Positions 16,742 to 26,202 of a stretch of 64,000 nucleotides of DNA are shown here, piece by piece. The notes beneath the pieces were generated by a model. The model saw nothing but the letters and a program-made list of their open reading frames with translations, had not been told where the DNA came from and searched no databases. Origin of the DNA: Bacteroidota bacterium (GTDB lineage Bacteria > Bacteroidota > Bacteroidia > B-17B0 > Aurantibacillaceae); contig JAFLBH010000005.1 in NCBI GenBank assembly GCA_017303905.1, forward strand, positions 124,001 to 188,000. The letters are read 5' to 3'. Both the position numbers and the translations under genes were made by a program. The first letter of the stretch is position 1. Every line of letters begins with the position of its first letter.

Positions 16742-19700
16742 CTATTGATTATGGAATATCTTTTGCGTAAATCGTTTTTCAGTAGTTGTTACAGTTACGA
16801 ATACGATTTGTTCCTTAGCATTTAAATCAAGATAGTATCTCTCCGTTGTTGTTTCTACATTCATTGGAGAAATCAGCACCTGACCTAAAATATTATTTAC
16901 GCTGATTGTAGCTTTTGTACTCTTATCAAACGCTAAGTCTACATAAATACCGCGGGCATCTTTCCCTACCTTAATGGTGTTATCCAAATTTTGGTAAGCT
17001 AAAACTCCGGACAATGTAGGGCTATTAACTGCATGCACCTGATAGGTAAACATGGATGAATCGGCACATGTAGAATTAATAGCATATAAACTTACATTAT
17101 AATTACCGGCAGTTGAGTACATGTAAGAAGGATTTTGTTGCGCTGATGTATTACCATCGCCAAAATGCCAACTGTATGTATCTGCATTCGTTGAATTATT
17201 TGTAAACACAAATTGGGTTGTACCATTAACATTCAAAGTATCAAAGTTTACTGTAAATGCTGATGCAGGTAATGGTGCTGTGCTATTAAGAACAAAGCTG
17301 GCATTTGCGTTATCACAAGACCCAACAGTATTTACATCAACCTGATAATTACCGACTCCAACGTTTAATAATGTATCGGCTGTTGATTTGTTTAGGGATG
17401 TTTTAATAACGTTATTGCTTGCATCCTTCCAAGTATAGTTCCATGGTCCGGAAGTAGAAGTACCCTGAGCAATTACCGAACCATTATTACCCTTCTTACA
17501 TAAAGGATTGTTAACATTGGAGGATAATGTACCCGGATTAACGGTAATTCTCAATTCATATTGCGGTGTAGTTACATTGGCACTCACTGTAGCTGTGTAA
17601 GGTCCGGACTTTAAATTATGAGATGTTGCATTGGCTATATTATATAATGTAACACAAGCACCGGCCGGTAACTTATTAAAGTTTACACCTGTAATTTGGA
17701 ATACTCCTGCTGTGGCCGTATTTACGGTAATCGGAATAGTTACGGTTCCTCCTAAACTTGGTAAGGCATTACGTAAAAATTTCTGACTTCCTGTAGTACT
17801 ATAAATTACCGGCAAACCTGGATTAACGGAATTTCCTGTAAAGTAAGCATCCTTTCCGTTATCGAAACCTGTTGTTGCTGCCGGGTCAAAAGTAAAGTAT
17901 GCATTAGCGAAGAAAGGCTTACTAAATGATGTACTTGTAACATCCAATAAGAAATCATCCCAGAAATAAGGAGTAGCGGCGTTCATCTTTAATACATCCG
18001 AGTTATTGGTTCCGGCCAATTTCCAAGATTCATTCGAGCTAAATGATAATCCATTTTGTAACGAACGTACAGAGAAAGCTTGTCCCATTGGAATTACTGA
18101 ATTAGAACCTGAAGCACTAAAAGGAACGTTTGTCTCCAAGTTTGAATCGTAAACAAAGAATGTGTTATCGATATTTGCAGAGGCTGTTCCCATCGCACTT
18201 AACATATTAGCAACTGAAATTGGAGCAGGGAATGGATTTGCAATTAAATGCCATCCGTTGTTAGGAGAAACACCTCCTGTTAAACTTAAATTCCATGAAG
18301 CTGAATTCTTTGTATTAACACCTGATCCCTGAAGTGGTATTGTAATTGCTGTTGTATTTGGAAATCCATTTCCAATAAATACCCAATATCCTTCGTTCGA
18401 GTTAATGCCTGTTAATGCTGTAATTTCTACGTAATGCAATGCGTTTGTTTCATCACCAACAAAAGTCGTTTCATCATAGGTATAAATTGAAGTAAATGTT
18501 ACACCTCCTACTTGCGTTCCGTCAGGACAAGTTAAACAAGTGATTGCGAAACTAGAATTCCAACCTGCCATATTTCCACCAATAACACCACCCGAACATA
18601 AGTTTATCCAGTTAGTTAAACCAGCTTTCTTAAATACTTCAACCGTTGGATTACCGGTTAAGCTGGCAGAAGCTCCGATGATTCCAACACGTCCTTTATT
18701 ACTCGCATCGCTCTTAATTGTCAAGTTAGATCCGGAAGCAATTGTACCAACTGAAGGCGTGATGGTTCCCCAAATATTTAATGGGTTACCAAGATTTAAA
18801 GTTCCACCCGAACGACTAAAAGTTAAATCGCGCAATGCAGAAGTGGTTGCAGAAGTTTGATCCATCAACAAACTGTTATTAACTGCTCCTGTATTTAAAA
18901 TATTGAGCGTAGAAGTTGTTGAACCAACCATTACACCATTAGAGGCAGCAACCGGAAAAGTAACTGCACCGTTAAAAGTCAGATTATTACTATTAATATT
19001 TATTGTTCCGTTAGTTAAAGCAGCAGAACCATTTACAGTTAAATTACTTCCTAAGGTAATATCACCAGAAGGACGATTCACCGTCAGGTTATTAATTGTG
19101 CGGTTAGTTGCACCAACACCAAAACGAATCGTTCCGAATACGCCACTACCGCCAATTGTAACACGCGTGTTACCTGTTAAAATAGATCCTGTACCTGTTA
19201 TTGATCCATTTAAAATTAAATTTAAAAGCGGACTGCTAACCATACTAAAATTAGAAGTGGCAGATGCAAGATTTAAAACACCATTAATTGTAGTATTACC
19301 ATTCTGCGTTTTATTTGCACCTCCCGAAATAGTCAAATTATGATACGTCTTATTCCATAAAGTAACAGGCGCGGCTTGAGCAAAATCTATTGTAGAACCA
19401 CTTAAAACACTCACATTTCCTGCTGCCGGAAATGTAGTATTTTGTATTGTTAAAGTAGAACTGTTATTCACGTTCAAAGTAGCATTTGTTAATGATAACG
19501 CTGAACCTGCCGGAATAGTGAGGTTTGTATTAATAGTTGTTCCGTTACCAAGATTTAAAAACACGGTACCACCACTAACAGCCCATGGCGCAGTTAATGC
19601 GGCATTGAATGTTGCGGCTGTATTGTTATATAAATTAAATGTTTGACCCGCAGCAGTGAAGCTTAGTGGATTTGGACCGGTTCCATTCGGAAACGCACCC

Positions 19701-20311
19701 CATGAAGTAGTTTGATGAAGAGCTCCTGTACCATTCCAATAAAAAGTTGTAAGAGAAGTTCCATTAAGTACAATATCATCAATGGCAATAAACGCTCCTG
19801 CTGCAGTACCTGTATATGAAAAACGAATATACAATACCGGTGCATTATCGCAAGCTGCGGGCAAATTCACTGTTGTTACAGCATGCCATTGATCGTCAGT
19901 AGCTACATCCGTAAATGCCACAGAAGTAAAACTAGAATTATCAAAACTATATTCAACCGTCATGGCAGGAGCACCTGTAGAACGGTAGCCATTCCAATCT
20001 AAAGTTAAATTTGTAAAGGCTGAGGCGTTTACTGAAGCAGTAACAGTGGTTTCTAAACCACTGGAACCATCCGCTCCGGCCATCATACTTCCTCCGGAAG
20101 AACCCACCACATTACATTCAGGCACACCACCAAAACAAGTTGTACTATTATCATCAATAATCCAGTCAGGATCGGCAGTTGTCCAGTTCCCCGGGAAGCT
20201 TGTATTACACGATCCTCCGAAAGTCTCGGAATATGGTAATTGTGCTTTTGTTACAAATGACGCTAACACCATTATAATAACTAATAAAAATCTAGTAAAA
20301 ATACTTTTCAT
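16742..20311 (-). CDS. Large secreted beta-rich surface protein with PKD domain, probable T9SS cargo
   Basis: 1189 residues. Signal peptide (RFLLVIIMVLASFVTKAQ), an N-terminal jelly-roll-like domain (about 30-190), a long stretch of Gly/Asn/Thr-rich short strands typical of right-handed beta-helices or autotransporter-like stalks (about 195-560), a region of unknown fold (560-980), a PKD domain (about 1015-1095, with SWHFGDGNTS and GNYNVSLYAINS), and a C-terminal domain of about 90 residues that resembles T9SS sorting domains (ISVNNILGQVLIS ... FTQKIFHNQ). The C-terminal domain is a looser match than those at 50697 and 52526. Likely an exported adhesin or cell-surface polymer; no catalytic motif seen. 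Monocistronic, with its own terminator. Confidence 0.9.
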   Translation of the reverse strand: MKSIFTRFLLVIIMVLASFVTKAQLPYSETFGGSCNTSFPGNWTTADPDWIIDDNSTTCFGGVPECNVVGSSGGSMMAGADGSSGLETTVTASVNASAFTNLTLDWNGYRSTGAPAMTVEYSFDNSSFTSVAFTDVATDDQWHAVTTVNLPAACDNAPVLYIRFSYTGTAAGAFIAIDDIVLNGTSLTTFYWNGTGALHQTTSWGAFPNGTGPNPLSFTAAGQTFNLYNNTAATFNAALTAPWAVSGGTVFLNLGNGTTINTNLTIPAGSALSLTNATLNVNNSSTLTIQNTTFPAAGNVSVLSGSTIDFAQAAPVTLWNKTYHNLTISGGANKTQNGNTTINGVLNLASATSNFSMVSSPLLNLILNGSITGTGSILTGNTRVTIGGSGVFGTIRFGVGATNRTINNLTVNRPSGDITLGSNLTVNGSAALTNGTININSNNLTFNGAVTFPVAASNGVMVGSTTSTLNILNTGAVNNSLLMDQTSATTSALRDLTFSRSGGTLNLGNPLNIWGTITPSVGTIASGSNLTIKSDASNKGRVGIIGASASLTGNPTVEVFKKAGLTNWINLCSGGVIGGNMAGWNSSFAITCLTCPDGTQVGGVTFTSIYTYDETTFVGDETNALHYVEITALTGINSNEGYWVFIGNGFPNTTAITIPLQGSGVNTKNSASWNLSLTGGVSPNNGWHLIANPFPAPISVANMLSAMGTASANIDNTFFVYDSNLETNVPFSASGSNSVIPMGQAFSVRSLQNGLSFSSNESWKLAGTNNSDVLKMNAATPYFWDDFLLDVTSTSFSKPFFANAYFTFDPAATTGFDNGKDAYFTGNSVNPGLPVIYSTTGSQKFLRNALPSLGGTVTIPITVNTATAGVFQITGVNFNKLPAGACVTLYNIANATSHNLKSGPYTATVSANVTTPQYELRITVNPGTLSSNVNNPLCKKGNNGSVIAQGTSTSGPWNYTWKDASNNVIKTSLNKSTADTLLNVGVGNYQVDVNTVGSCDNANASFVLNSTAPLPASAFTVNFDTLNVNGTTQFVFTNNSTNADTYSWHFGDGNTSAQQNPSYMYSTAGNYNVSLYAINSTCADSSMFTYQVHAVNSPTLSGVLAYQNLDNTIKVGKDARGIYVDLAFDKSTKATISVNNILGQVLISPMNVETTTERYYLDLNAKEQIVFVTVTTTEKRFTQKIFHNQ

Positions 20312-20323
20312 GATACTGAGGGT

Positions 20324-20410
20324 TTACATTGTAAGAGTAAATATATAAAATAAAGGTCTGCAAAGCAAAAATATAACCATCATTTTCGATTAAATTCTTG
20401 CATCTGTAAG
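20324..20410. promoter_or_regulatory. Two weak CTTACA/TGTAAG-type dyads in a divergent intergenic region
   Basis: TTACA-T-TGTAA (20324-20334) lies 13 bases from the minus-strand start at 20311, and CTTGCA-TC-TGTAAG (20397-20410) sits mid-way to the plus-strand TonB receptor start at 20534. Both resemble the strong dyads at 4216 and 8847 but are degenerate. Confidence 0.3.
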
Positions 20411-20533
20411 ACGAAAGGCCTTTGAATTCTGATCACTCATTCAATCTATGGCTACTAAATTTTTTAGTTAAAAAACGTACCCGAAATCACCAAGCTTATA
20501 ATATTTTGGTAAATTAGCCGTTTTTTGAAATTA

Positions 20534-22903
20534 ATGAATCTCTCTAAATCACAATCATATAGCCGTTATACTTTCGTAGCGGCATTTATCTTCCTGTTTC
20601 AATTTGTTTTTGCTCAAACCGGCTCTGTTCGCGGGTTTGTTTACAATAAATCCGACGGAGAAGCAGTGCCCTTCAGTAATGTTTACTTTAAAGGAACTAC
20701 AATTGGCGCGAATACCGACCTCAACGGATTTTTCTCTATTACTAAAGTACCTCCGGGAAAATACACGCTCTTAATAACGAATCTTGATTTTGATACCATT
20801 ACGGAAGACATCACCATAACAGCCGGTGAAATTCTTTCCAAAAAATATTATTGCACCAAAGGCGGTATCAAATTAAAGGAAGTTGAAATCAGCGCCGAAA
20901 AAGCCGAGAAAATCGAAAACACTACCGTTGCCGTTCAAAAAATCGATCCAACAATTATTGCTAAACTACCCAGTGTGGGCGAACCTGATTTAGCGCAATA
21001 CTTACAAGTTTTACCTGGTGTTGTTTTTACCGGCGATCAGGGCGGACAACTGTACATTCGCGGGGGATTGCCTGTACAAAACAAGGTTTTAATGGATGGT
21101 ATGCAGATTTATAACCCCTTCCACTCTATCGGTTTGTTCTCTGTATTTGACAACGATATCATGAAAAACGCGGATGTCTATTCGGCCGGATTTAATGCTG
21201 AATACGGCGGAAGAACTTCTTCTGTGATGGATGTCACCACCCGCGACGGAAATAAAAAACGTTTAAGCGGCAAAATAGCCGCCTCTACTTTTGCGGCAAA
21301 AATGGTACTCGAAGGTCCTTTCGTGAAATTAAAAGAAGATGGTAAAGGCAGTGCTTCATTCATTGTATCAGCGAAACATTCTTACCTTCCTCAAACTTCA
21401 AAAAGATTATACCAATACGCGAATAAAGACGGACTTCCATTTTACTTTACCGATATATATGGCAAAGCTTCTATTAATGCCACAAACGGAAGTAAAGTAA
21501 GCGTTTTTGGATTTAATTTTAATGACAAAGTAGATTATCCGGATATCGCAACCTATAACTGGACTTCTACAGGCGCGGGTTCTAATTTTGTATTAATTCC
21601 TTCCGGTTCTAATCTTTTAATTGAAGGTGTATTTGCATTTTCGAATTACAACATCGGTTATCAAAATCCAAAAATTGAAACTGATTCTAAAAAAAGTGGT
21701 GTAAGCGGATTTAATGGTGGTTTTAATTTTATTCGTTTTGTGGGAAGAAGCGAAGTGAAATTTGGTTTTGAAGGCATTATTACCAATACAACTTATCAAT
21801 TACAAAATCCTTTCTTTACAAAAGTTACCGCAGAAAGATCGACGACTGATATTTCAGGATATGTGAAGTATAAATATGTTGATCAAAAAAAGCGTTTCAT
21901 TTTTGAACCCGGATTTCGCTTAATGTATTACGCCTCTTTAAATGTTTTTTCACCTGAACCGCGCGCCAGCCTTAAAATTAATTTCACGCCTAAAATTCGT
22001 TTCAAGGGAGCTGCCGGTCTATACAGCCAAACTCTCATGAGTGCGAGTTCTGACAGAGATGTAGTGAATTTATTCTACGGTTTCATTAATGCGCCAGAAA
22101 ATCAACAAATGCCTTCTACTTATCTTGATAAAGATGGTAAAACACAAAAGGTGAATTCTTCCGTTCAAAAAGCAAATCATGTAGTAGCCGGATTTGAATT
22201 CGACATCATGAGATACATCGATTTAAACGTGGAGGTTTATCAGAAGAATTTTAATCAGGTTATAAATACAAATCGTGATAAACTATTTGATGACACACCG
22301 GAAAATACAAGTAAGCCGGACGCGCTTAAAAAAGATTACGTAGTTGAACAAGGGCGCGCACGTGGTTTTGATGTGGTTTTAAAATTTGAATACAAACGCT
22401 TTTATCTATGGAGCGTTTACTCTCTTACACTCAATGATCGCTGGCAAGGTAATACAGCAACAGGAACTATCATCAATTATCCTCCTAACTTCGATCGTCG
22501 CCACAATGTTAACTTAGTGGGTTCTTATACATTCGGTAAAAAACGAAATTTCGAAGTGAATGTACGTTGGAATTATGGTTCTCCGTTCCCTACCACGCCA
22601 ACGCAAGGATATTATCCTGCAATCAATTTCAACAATAATCTTAATTATGATTATACAACTTCTAATGCCGAACTTGGTTATTTACCGGGCGACCTAAACT
22701 CAGTTCGTTTGCCGGATTATCACCGTTTAGATATTGGATTTAAGTACCGTTATAACTGGACAGAAAAAGTAATTTTAGAAATAAGCGGAGGCGCAACAAA
22801 TGCTTATAACCGTGAAAATATTTTTTACGTGAATCGCTTTACTTTCGAACGTATTAATCAATTACCGATACTACCGAATCTTAACTTAAGCCTTAGCTTT
22901 TAA
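20534..22903 (+). CDS. TonB-dependent outer-membrane receptor with carboxypeptidase-regulatory N-domain
   Basis: 789 residues from the ATG at 20534 (an in-frame TTG at 20525 is less likely). After a signal peptide ending FAQ, a carboxypeptidase-regulatory-like beta-sandwich (GSVRGFVYNKSDGEAVPFSN, then DLNGFFSITKVPPGKY) is followed by a plug domain (VLPGVVFTGDQGGQLYIRGG, then VLMDGMQIYNP and FNAEYGGRTSSVMDV) and a long beta-barrel. The N-domain is the usual Bacteroidota extension of TonB receptors. No SusD partner gene is adjacent, so it is not a classical SusCD polysaccharide pair; the substrate is unknown. Divergent from the large secreted protein gene. Confidence 0.93.
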   Translation: MNLSKSQSYSRYTFVAAFIFLFQFVFAQTGSVRGFVYNKSDGEAVPFSNVYFKGTTIGANTDLNGFFSITKVPPGKYTLLITNLDFDTITEDITITAGEILSKKYYCTKGGIKLKEVEISAEKAEKIENTTVAVQKIDPTIIAKLPSVGEPDLAQYLQVLPGVVFTGDQGGQLYIRGGLPVQNKVLMDGMQIYNPFHSIGLFSVFDNDIMKNADVYSAGFNAEYGGRTSSVMDVTTRDGNKKRLSGKIAASTFAAKMVLEGPFVKLKEDGKGSASFIVSAKHSYLPQTSKRLYQYANKDGLPFYFTDIYGKASINATNGSKVSVFGFNFNDKVDYPDIATYNWTSTGAGSNFVLIPSGSNLLIEGVFAFSNYNIGYQNPKIETDSKKSGVSGFNGGFNFIRFVGRSEVKFGFEGIITNTTYQLQNPFFTKVTAERSTTDISGYVKYKYVDQKKRFIFEPGFRLMYYASLNVFSPEPRASLKINFTPKIRFKGAAGLYSQTLMSASSDRDVVNLFYGFINAPENQQMPSTYLDKDGKTQKVNSSVQKANHVVAGFEFDIMRYIDLNVEVYQKNFNQVINTNRDKLFDDTPENTSKPDALKKDYVVEQGRARGFDVVLKFEYKRFYLWSVYSLTLNDRWQGNTATGTIINYPPNFDRRHNVNLVGSYTFGKKRNFEVNVRWNYGSPFPTTPTQGYYPAINFNNNLNYDYTTSNAELGYLPGDLNSVRLPDYHRLDIGFKYRYNWTEKVILEISGGATNAYNRENIFYVNRFTFERINQLPILPNLNLSLSF

Positions 22904-22933
22904 TTGAAAGGTTTAATCTTTTTTTTACCTTTA
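22904..22933 (+). promoter_or_regulatory. Possible promoter of the cobalamin adenosyltransferase gene
   Basis: TTG (22904-22906), a 19-base spacer, then TACCTTTA (22926-22933), one mismatch from TAnnTTTG. It ends only 4 bases before the ATG at 22938, implying a very short or no leader, which weakens the call. Confidence 0.25.
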
Positions 22934-22937
22934 TTCT

Positions 22938-23495
22938 ATGGCCTTTAAAATTTATACTAAAACCGGCGATAAAGGAGAAACCTCTTTAATTGGCGGTACA
23001 CGTTTACCAAAACATCACATTCGAATTGAAGCGTATGGCACCGTAGATGAATTAAATTCATTTCTGGGATTAATACGCGATAATATACAAGAGAAAGAAT
23101 TGTTTGATTTATTGATTGCGATTCAAGACCGTTTATTTACTATTGGTTCTCATCTCGCAAGCGATCCTGAAAAAGATATTAAAATGAAACTTCCTGAAAT
23201 AAATGAAGAGGATGTCTTAATTCTTGAGAAAGCCATCGATAAAATGAATGAAACCTTGCCGGAAATGAAAAGTTTTGTTCTGCCGGGCGGACACACAGTT
23301 GTTTCTTATTGTCACATAGCGCGATGTGTTTGTCGCCGAGCCGAACGCGCCGTTTTAAAACTGGCAGAAAACGAGAAAGTAGAAGAAATCATTTATAAGT
23401 ACCTCAACCGACTTTCGGATTATTTATTTGTTCTCTCCCGCAAATTAACTGTTGATTTTAAAGCCAACGAAATTCCCTGGAAACCCAAAGTGTAA
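22938..23495 (+). CDS. pduO: Cob(I)alamin adenosyltransferase, PduO type
   Basis: 185 residues, the usual length for PduO-type ATP:cob(I)alamin adenosyltransferases. It transfers the adenosyl group from ATP to cob(I)alamin to make coenzyme B12, in the cytosol as a trimer. Family motifs are visible: TKTGDKGETSLIGGTRLPKH near the start (ATP-binding loop), EAYGTVDELNSFLGL, the helix RCVCRRAERAV, and YLNRLSDYLFVLSRK near the C-terminus. The thioesterase gene follows after one base, so they are cotranscribed. The symbol pduO names the family; no propanediol genes are nearby, and the role is more likely to serve a B12-dependent mutase elsewhere. Confidence 0.95.
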   Translation: MAFKIYTKTGDKGETSLIGGTRLPKHHIRIEAYGTVDELNSFLGLIRDNIQEKELFDLLIAIQDRLFTIGSHLASDPEKDIKMKLPEINEEDVLILEKAIDKMNETLPEMKSFVLPGGHTVVSYCHIARCVCRRAERAVLKLAENEKVEEIIYKYLNRLSDYLFVLSRKLTVDFKANEIPWKPKV

Positions 23496-23496
23496 A

Positions 23497-23907
23497 ATGA
23501 AAACCCCAAAGGATGTTGTAGAGATGATGATGGCTAAAGATTACTTTAGTCAGTGGCTGGGCATTGAAGTTTTAGAAACAGCTCATGGCACTTCTAAATT
23601 AAAAATGACTGTGAAAAAAGAAATGCTGAACGGCTTTGGCATTGCACATGGCGGCATTACATACTCCTTAGCTGATAGCGCTTTGGCCTTTGCCTCAAAT
23701 TCACACGGAAAAAAAGCAGTCTCCGTTGAAACGTCCATTTCCCATTTAGTTTCTTTACTAGAGGGAGATGAAATCGTTGCGGAAGCCAAAGAAGAAAATT
23801 GTTCCAACAAAATTGGTGTATATACTATTAAAGTAACTAAGGCCATAGATAATTCTGTGGTCGCTCTCTTCAAAGGCACCGTATACCGTACCTCCAAGGA
23901 TTGGTAA
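23497..23907 (+). CDS. paaI: PaaI-family hotdog acyl-CoA thioesterase
   Basis: 136 residues from the ATG at 23497, one base after the stop of the adenosyltransferase gene; a start at 23452 would overlap it by 44 bases. Hotdog-fold thioesterase with the PaaI signature GIAHGGITYSLADSALAFAS, where the HGG loop and the Asp in LADS are the expected active-site elements. PaaI hydrolyses ring-hydroxylated phenylacetyl-CoA thioesters, but close relatives act on other acyl-CoAs. A PaaJ/PcaF-like thiolase lies 590 bases downstream, yet no ring epoxidase (paaABCDE) is in the window, so the substrate is open. Confidence 0.85.
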   Translation: MKTPKDVVEMMMAKDYFSQWLGIEVLETAHGTSKLKMTVKKEMLNGFGIAHGGITYSLADSALAFASNSHGKKAVSVETSISHLVSLLEGDEIVAEAKEENCSNKIGVYTIKVTKAIDNSVVALFKGTVYRTSKDW

Positions 23908-23975
23908 ATTTTTGTTAAAAGATTAAACCTTTCTATTTTCCTGTCGTCAAATCATCAAACCATAAAATCATTGTT

Positions 23976-24419
23976 ATGAAAAGGCTTGTAAAAATTTTAC
24001 CGTTGGTGATTGGATTGCTACTGACTTCATTCACTCTTAACGCACAAAAAAAAGGTGGCAAACACCATCATGGCCATCCGCATAAAGTGCATCATCACCC
24101 ACATAAAAAGGTGATAATAAAACCAAGTCCGTTTCGTCCGGCTAAAGTGGTAGTCTATCATCCTTATTGGGGACCAAAACGCGCTATTCATCGCCGTTGG
24201 GTATTTTTCCCTAAGTATAATATCTATTGGGACAATTGGAGAAACCATTACGTATTTTGGAATGCAGGTGTATGGGTATCACAACCGGCTCGCCCAACTG
24301 TTATCGTGAATATTGATTTGGATAAGGAGAAACACCACGAACTGAAGGAGGATGAAGACGATGTGGATGATATTTATAAAACGAACGACACACACAAAAC
24401 AGAATACAAACCAGAATAA
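23976..24419 (+). CDS. Small His-rich secreted protein
   Basis: 147 residues. Signal peptide (LPLVIGLLLTSFTLNAQ), then a dense His/Lys block (KKGGKHHHGHPHKVHHHPHK, about 25-44), a Trp/Tyr-rich central part (YHPYWGP, IYWDNWRNHYVFWNAGVWVS), and an acidic tail (LKEDEDDVDDIY). The histidines suggest binding of Zn, Ni or Cu in the periplasm or at the surface; this is inferred from composition only. No known family name. Followed by a clear terminator. Confidence 0.8.
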   Translation: MKRLVKILPLVIGLLLTSFTLNAQKKGGKHHHGHPHKVHHHPHKKVIIKPSPFRPAKVVVYHPYWGPKRAIHRRWVFFPKYNIYWDNWRNHYVFWNAGVWVSQPARPTVIVNIDLDKEKHHELKEDEDDVDDIYKTNDTHKTEYKPE

Positions 24420-24423
24420 TCTG

Positions 24424-24452
24424 AAACCCCGGGAGCGATTCCGGGGTTTTTT
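24424..24452 (+). terminator. Intrinsic terminator after the His-rich protein gene
   Basis: AAACCCCGG and CCGGGGTTT pair around an 8-base loop, followed by a run of T. It begins 5 bases after the stop at 24419 and separates this gene from the thiolase gene. Confidence 0.9.
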
Positions 24453-24496
24453 ATTGCTTGTAAAATCTGTACTTTAGTGGCTTATTAATTCAGCTT

Positions 24497-25702
24497 ATGA
24501 AACAAGCCTATATCATAAACGGTGTTCGCACCGCCATCGGAAATTTCGGAGGAACTTTATCAGTTGTAAGAACTGATGATTTAGCCACTTTTGTATTACA
24601 AGAGTTAATTAAAAAAAATCCTTCAGTTGATTGGTCACAGGTAGGTGATGTTATTTTAGGTTGTGCTAATCAAGCCGGCGAAGATAACCGTAACGTTGCC
24701 CGTATGGCAGGTTTAATGGCCGGATTACCCATTACAGTTCCGGGAGTCACTGTGAACCGTTTATGTGCATCCGGATTAAGCGCAAGTATAGATGCCGCAA
24801 GGTACATACAGTTAGGTGATGCTGAGTTAATGATTAGCGGTGGTGTGGAAAATATGACACGCGGTCCGTGGGTGATGAGTAAAGCAAGTTCTGCTTTTGG
24901 TCGCGATCAACAAATGTATGATAGTAGTTTCGGGTGGAGATTCATCAACCCAAAAATGAAAGAGTTATTTGGTGTAGATGCCATGGGTGAAACCGCCGAA
25001 AATGTAGCTGAGTTACATAAAATCAATCGCGAAGATCAAGACAAATTTGCCTTGTGGAGTCAGCAAAAGGCAGCGAAAGCAGTAGCAGCAGGACGATTCG
25101 ATAAAGAAATTGTTGTTTTAGATATTCCTCAGAGAAAAGGCGATCCAATTAAATTTTCAAAAGATGAATTTGCTAAACCAAATACTACTTTAGAAGGATT
25201 ACAAAAATTAAAGGCTTCTTTTAAGAAAGACGGAACTGTAACTGCAGGAAATGCCTCAGGATTAAACGATGGCGCAGCTGCATTATTATTGGCGGGAGAA
25301 AATGCAATCAAGCAATTTGGATTAAAACCATTGGCTCGCATTGTATCAAGCGCAGTTGTTGGTATTGAACCAAGAATCATGGGTCTGGGTCCGGTTGAAG
25401 CAGGTAATCAAGCTATTAAAAAAGCAGGCTTAAGCTGGAAGGATATTGATATCATTGAACTGAATGAAGCTTTTGCAGCTCAGAGTTTAGGTTGTACGCG
25501 CCAATGGAAGTTGGATGATAATGATCCTCGTATTAATCCTAACGGTGGTGCTATTGCCCTCGGACATCCATTAGGCATGAGTGGTGCCCGCATTTTAAAT
25601 TCAGCGGCTATTGAGTTACAATTACAAAACAAAAAGTATGCTTTGGTGACCATGTGTATAGGTGTTGGACAAGGCTACGCAGCTGTAATTGAAAAGTGCT
25701 AA
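24497..25702 (+). CDS. Thiolase, 3-oxoadipyl-CoA/acetyl-CoA acyltransferase type (PaaJ/PcaF-like)
   Basis: 401 residues, complete thiolase. Catalytic residues are in place: nucleophile Cys90 in NRLCASG, His357 in GGAIALGHPLGMSGAR, and Cys387 in TMCIGVGQG. The segment GCANQAGEDNRNVARMAGL and the FGWRFINPKM loop follow E. coli PaaJ and PcaF closely, pointing to cleavage of 3-oxoadipyl-CoA (or 3-oxo-5,6-dehydrosuberyl-CoA) into acetyl-CoA plus a shorter acyl-CoA. A general acetyl-CoA C-acyltransferase role cannot be excluded because no other ring-degradation genes are adjacent. Standalone gene between a terminator and the convergent ispF. Confidence 0.93.
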   Translation: MKQAYIINGVRTAIGNFGGTLSVVRTDDLATFVLQELIKKNPSVDWSQVGDVILGCANQAGEDNRNVARMAGLMAGLPITVPGVTVNRLCASGLSASIDAARYIQLGDAELMISGGVENMTRGPWVMSKASSAFGRDQQMYDSSFGWRFINPKMKELFGVDAMGETAENVAELHKINREDQDKFALWSQQKAAKAVAAGRFDKEIVVLDIPQRKGDPIKFSKDEFAKPNTTLEGLQKLKASFKKDGTVTAGNASGLNDGAAALLLAGENAIKQFGLKPLARIVSSAVVGIEPRIMGLGPVEAGNQAIKKAGLSWKDIDIIELNEAFAAQSLGCTRQWKLDDNDPRINPNGGAIALGHPLGMSGARILNSAAIELQLQNKKYALVTMCIGVGQGYAAVIEKC

Positions 25703-25715
25703 ATATTCAGAGAAA

Positions 25716-26198
25716 TTATTTCTTATAAATTAAAGCCACCGCGTAAGCATTTACGCCTTCTTGTCGGCCAACGTAACCCAATTTTTCATTGGTAGTTGCC
25801 TTAATGGAAACTTCGTTGGTACTTACTTTTAAAATCGGCGCTAAAACAGTTTGCATAGCGGAAATGTGCGGATTTATTTTGGGTGCTTCCATGCTTAGTG
25901 TAGCATCTACATTACCCACCGCGTAACCGTTTTCATCTAATAGGCGAACTACTTCTTGTAAGAGTAATTTACTATCAGCGCCTTTGTATTTAGGATTTGT
26001 ATTCGGGAAATGAAAACCTATATCCCGAAGATTAGCGGCACCTAACAAGGCATCGCAAATAGCGTGTAATAAAACATCCGCGTCGCTGTGGCCAACACAT
26101 CCTTTATCAAATTCCAATTTAATACCGCCTAACCACAATTCTCTCCCCTCTCCTAAAGGATGTACATCGTAACCAAATCCAACTCTAATGTTAACCAT
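25716..26198 (-). CDS. ispF: 2-C-methyl-D-erythritol 2,4-cyclodiphosphate synthase
   Basis: 160 residues, normal for IspF. It converts CDP-methylerythritol 2-phosphate to the cyclic diphosphate in the MEP pathway of isoprenoid synthesis. The metal-binding residues Asp11 and His13 (GFGYDVHPL) and His45 (ADVLLHAICDALLGA) are present, as are the SDADV and FPNTNPKYKGADS motifs. The TTNEKLGYVGRQEGV tail holds the CDP-binding region. It starts 4 bases after the stop of a small lipoprotein gene and ends 13 bases from the convergent thiolase gene. No other MEP-pathway gene is near. Confidence 0.97.
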   Translation of the reverse strand: MVNIRVGFGYDVHPLGEGRELWLGGIKLEFDKGCVGHSDADVLLHAICDALLGAANLRDIGFHFPNTNPKYKGADSKLLLQEVVRLLDENGYAVGNVDATLSMEAPKINPHISAMQTVLAPILKVSTNEVSIKATTNEKLGYVGRQEGVNAYAVALIYKK

Positions 26199-26202
26199 AA
26201 TT

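Noticed and set aside
18903..19343. Open plus-strand frame opposite the large secreted protein
   Set aside because: Its Pro/Val-rich translation is what the Asn/Thr/Gly codons of the minus-strand beta-helix region give in antisense.
25711..25723. AGAAAT-T-ATTTCT dyad between convergent thiolase and ispF
   Set aside because: All A/T, short, and overlaps the ispF stop; too weak to call a terminator.
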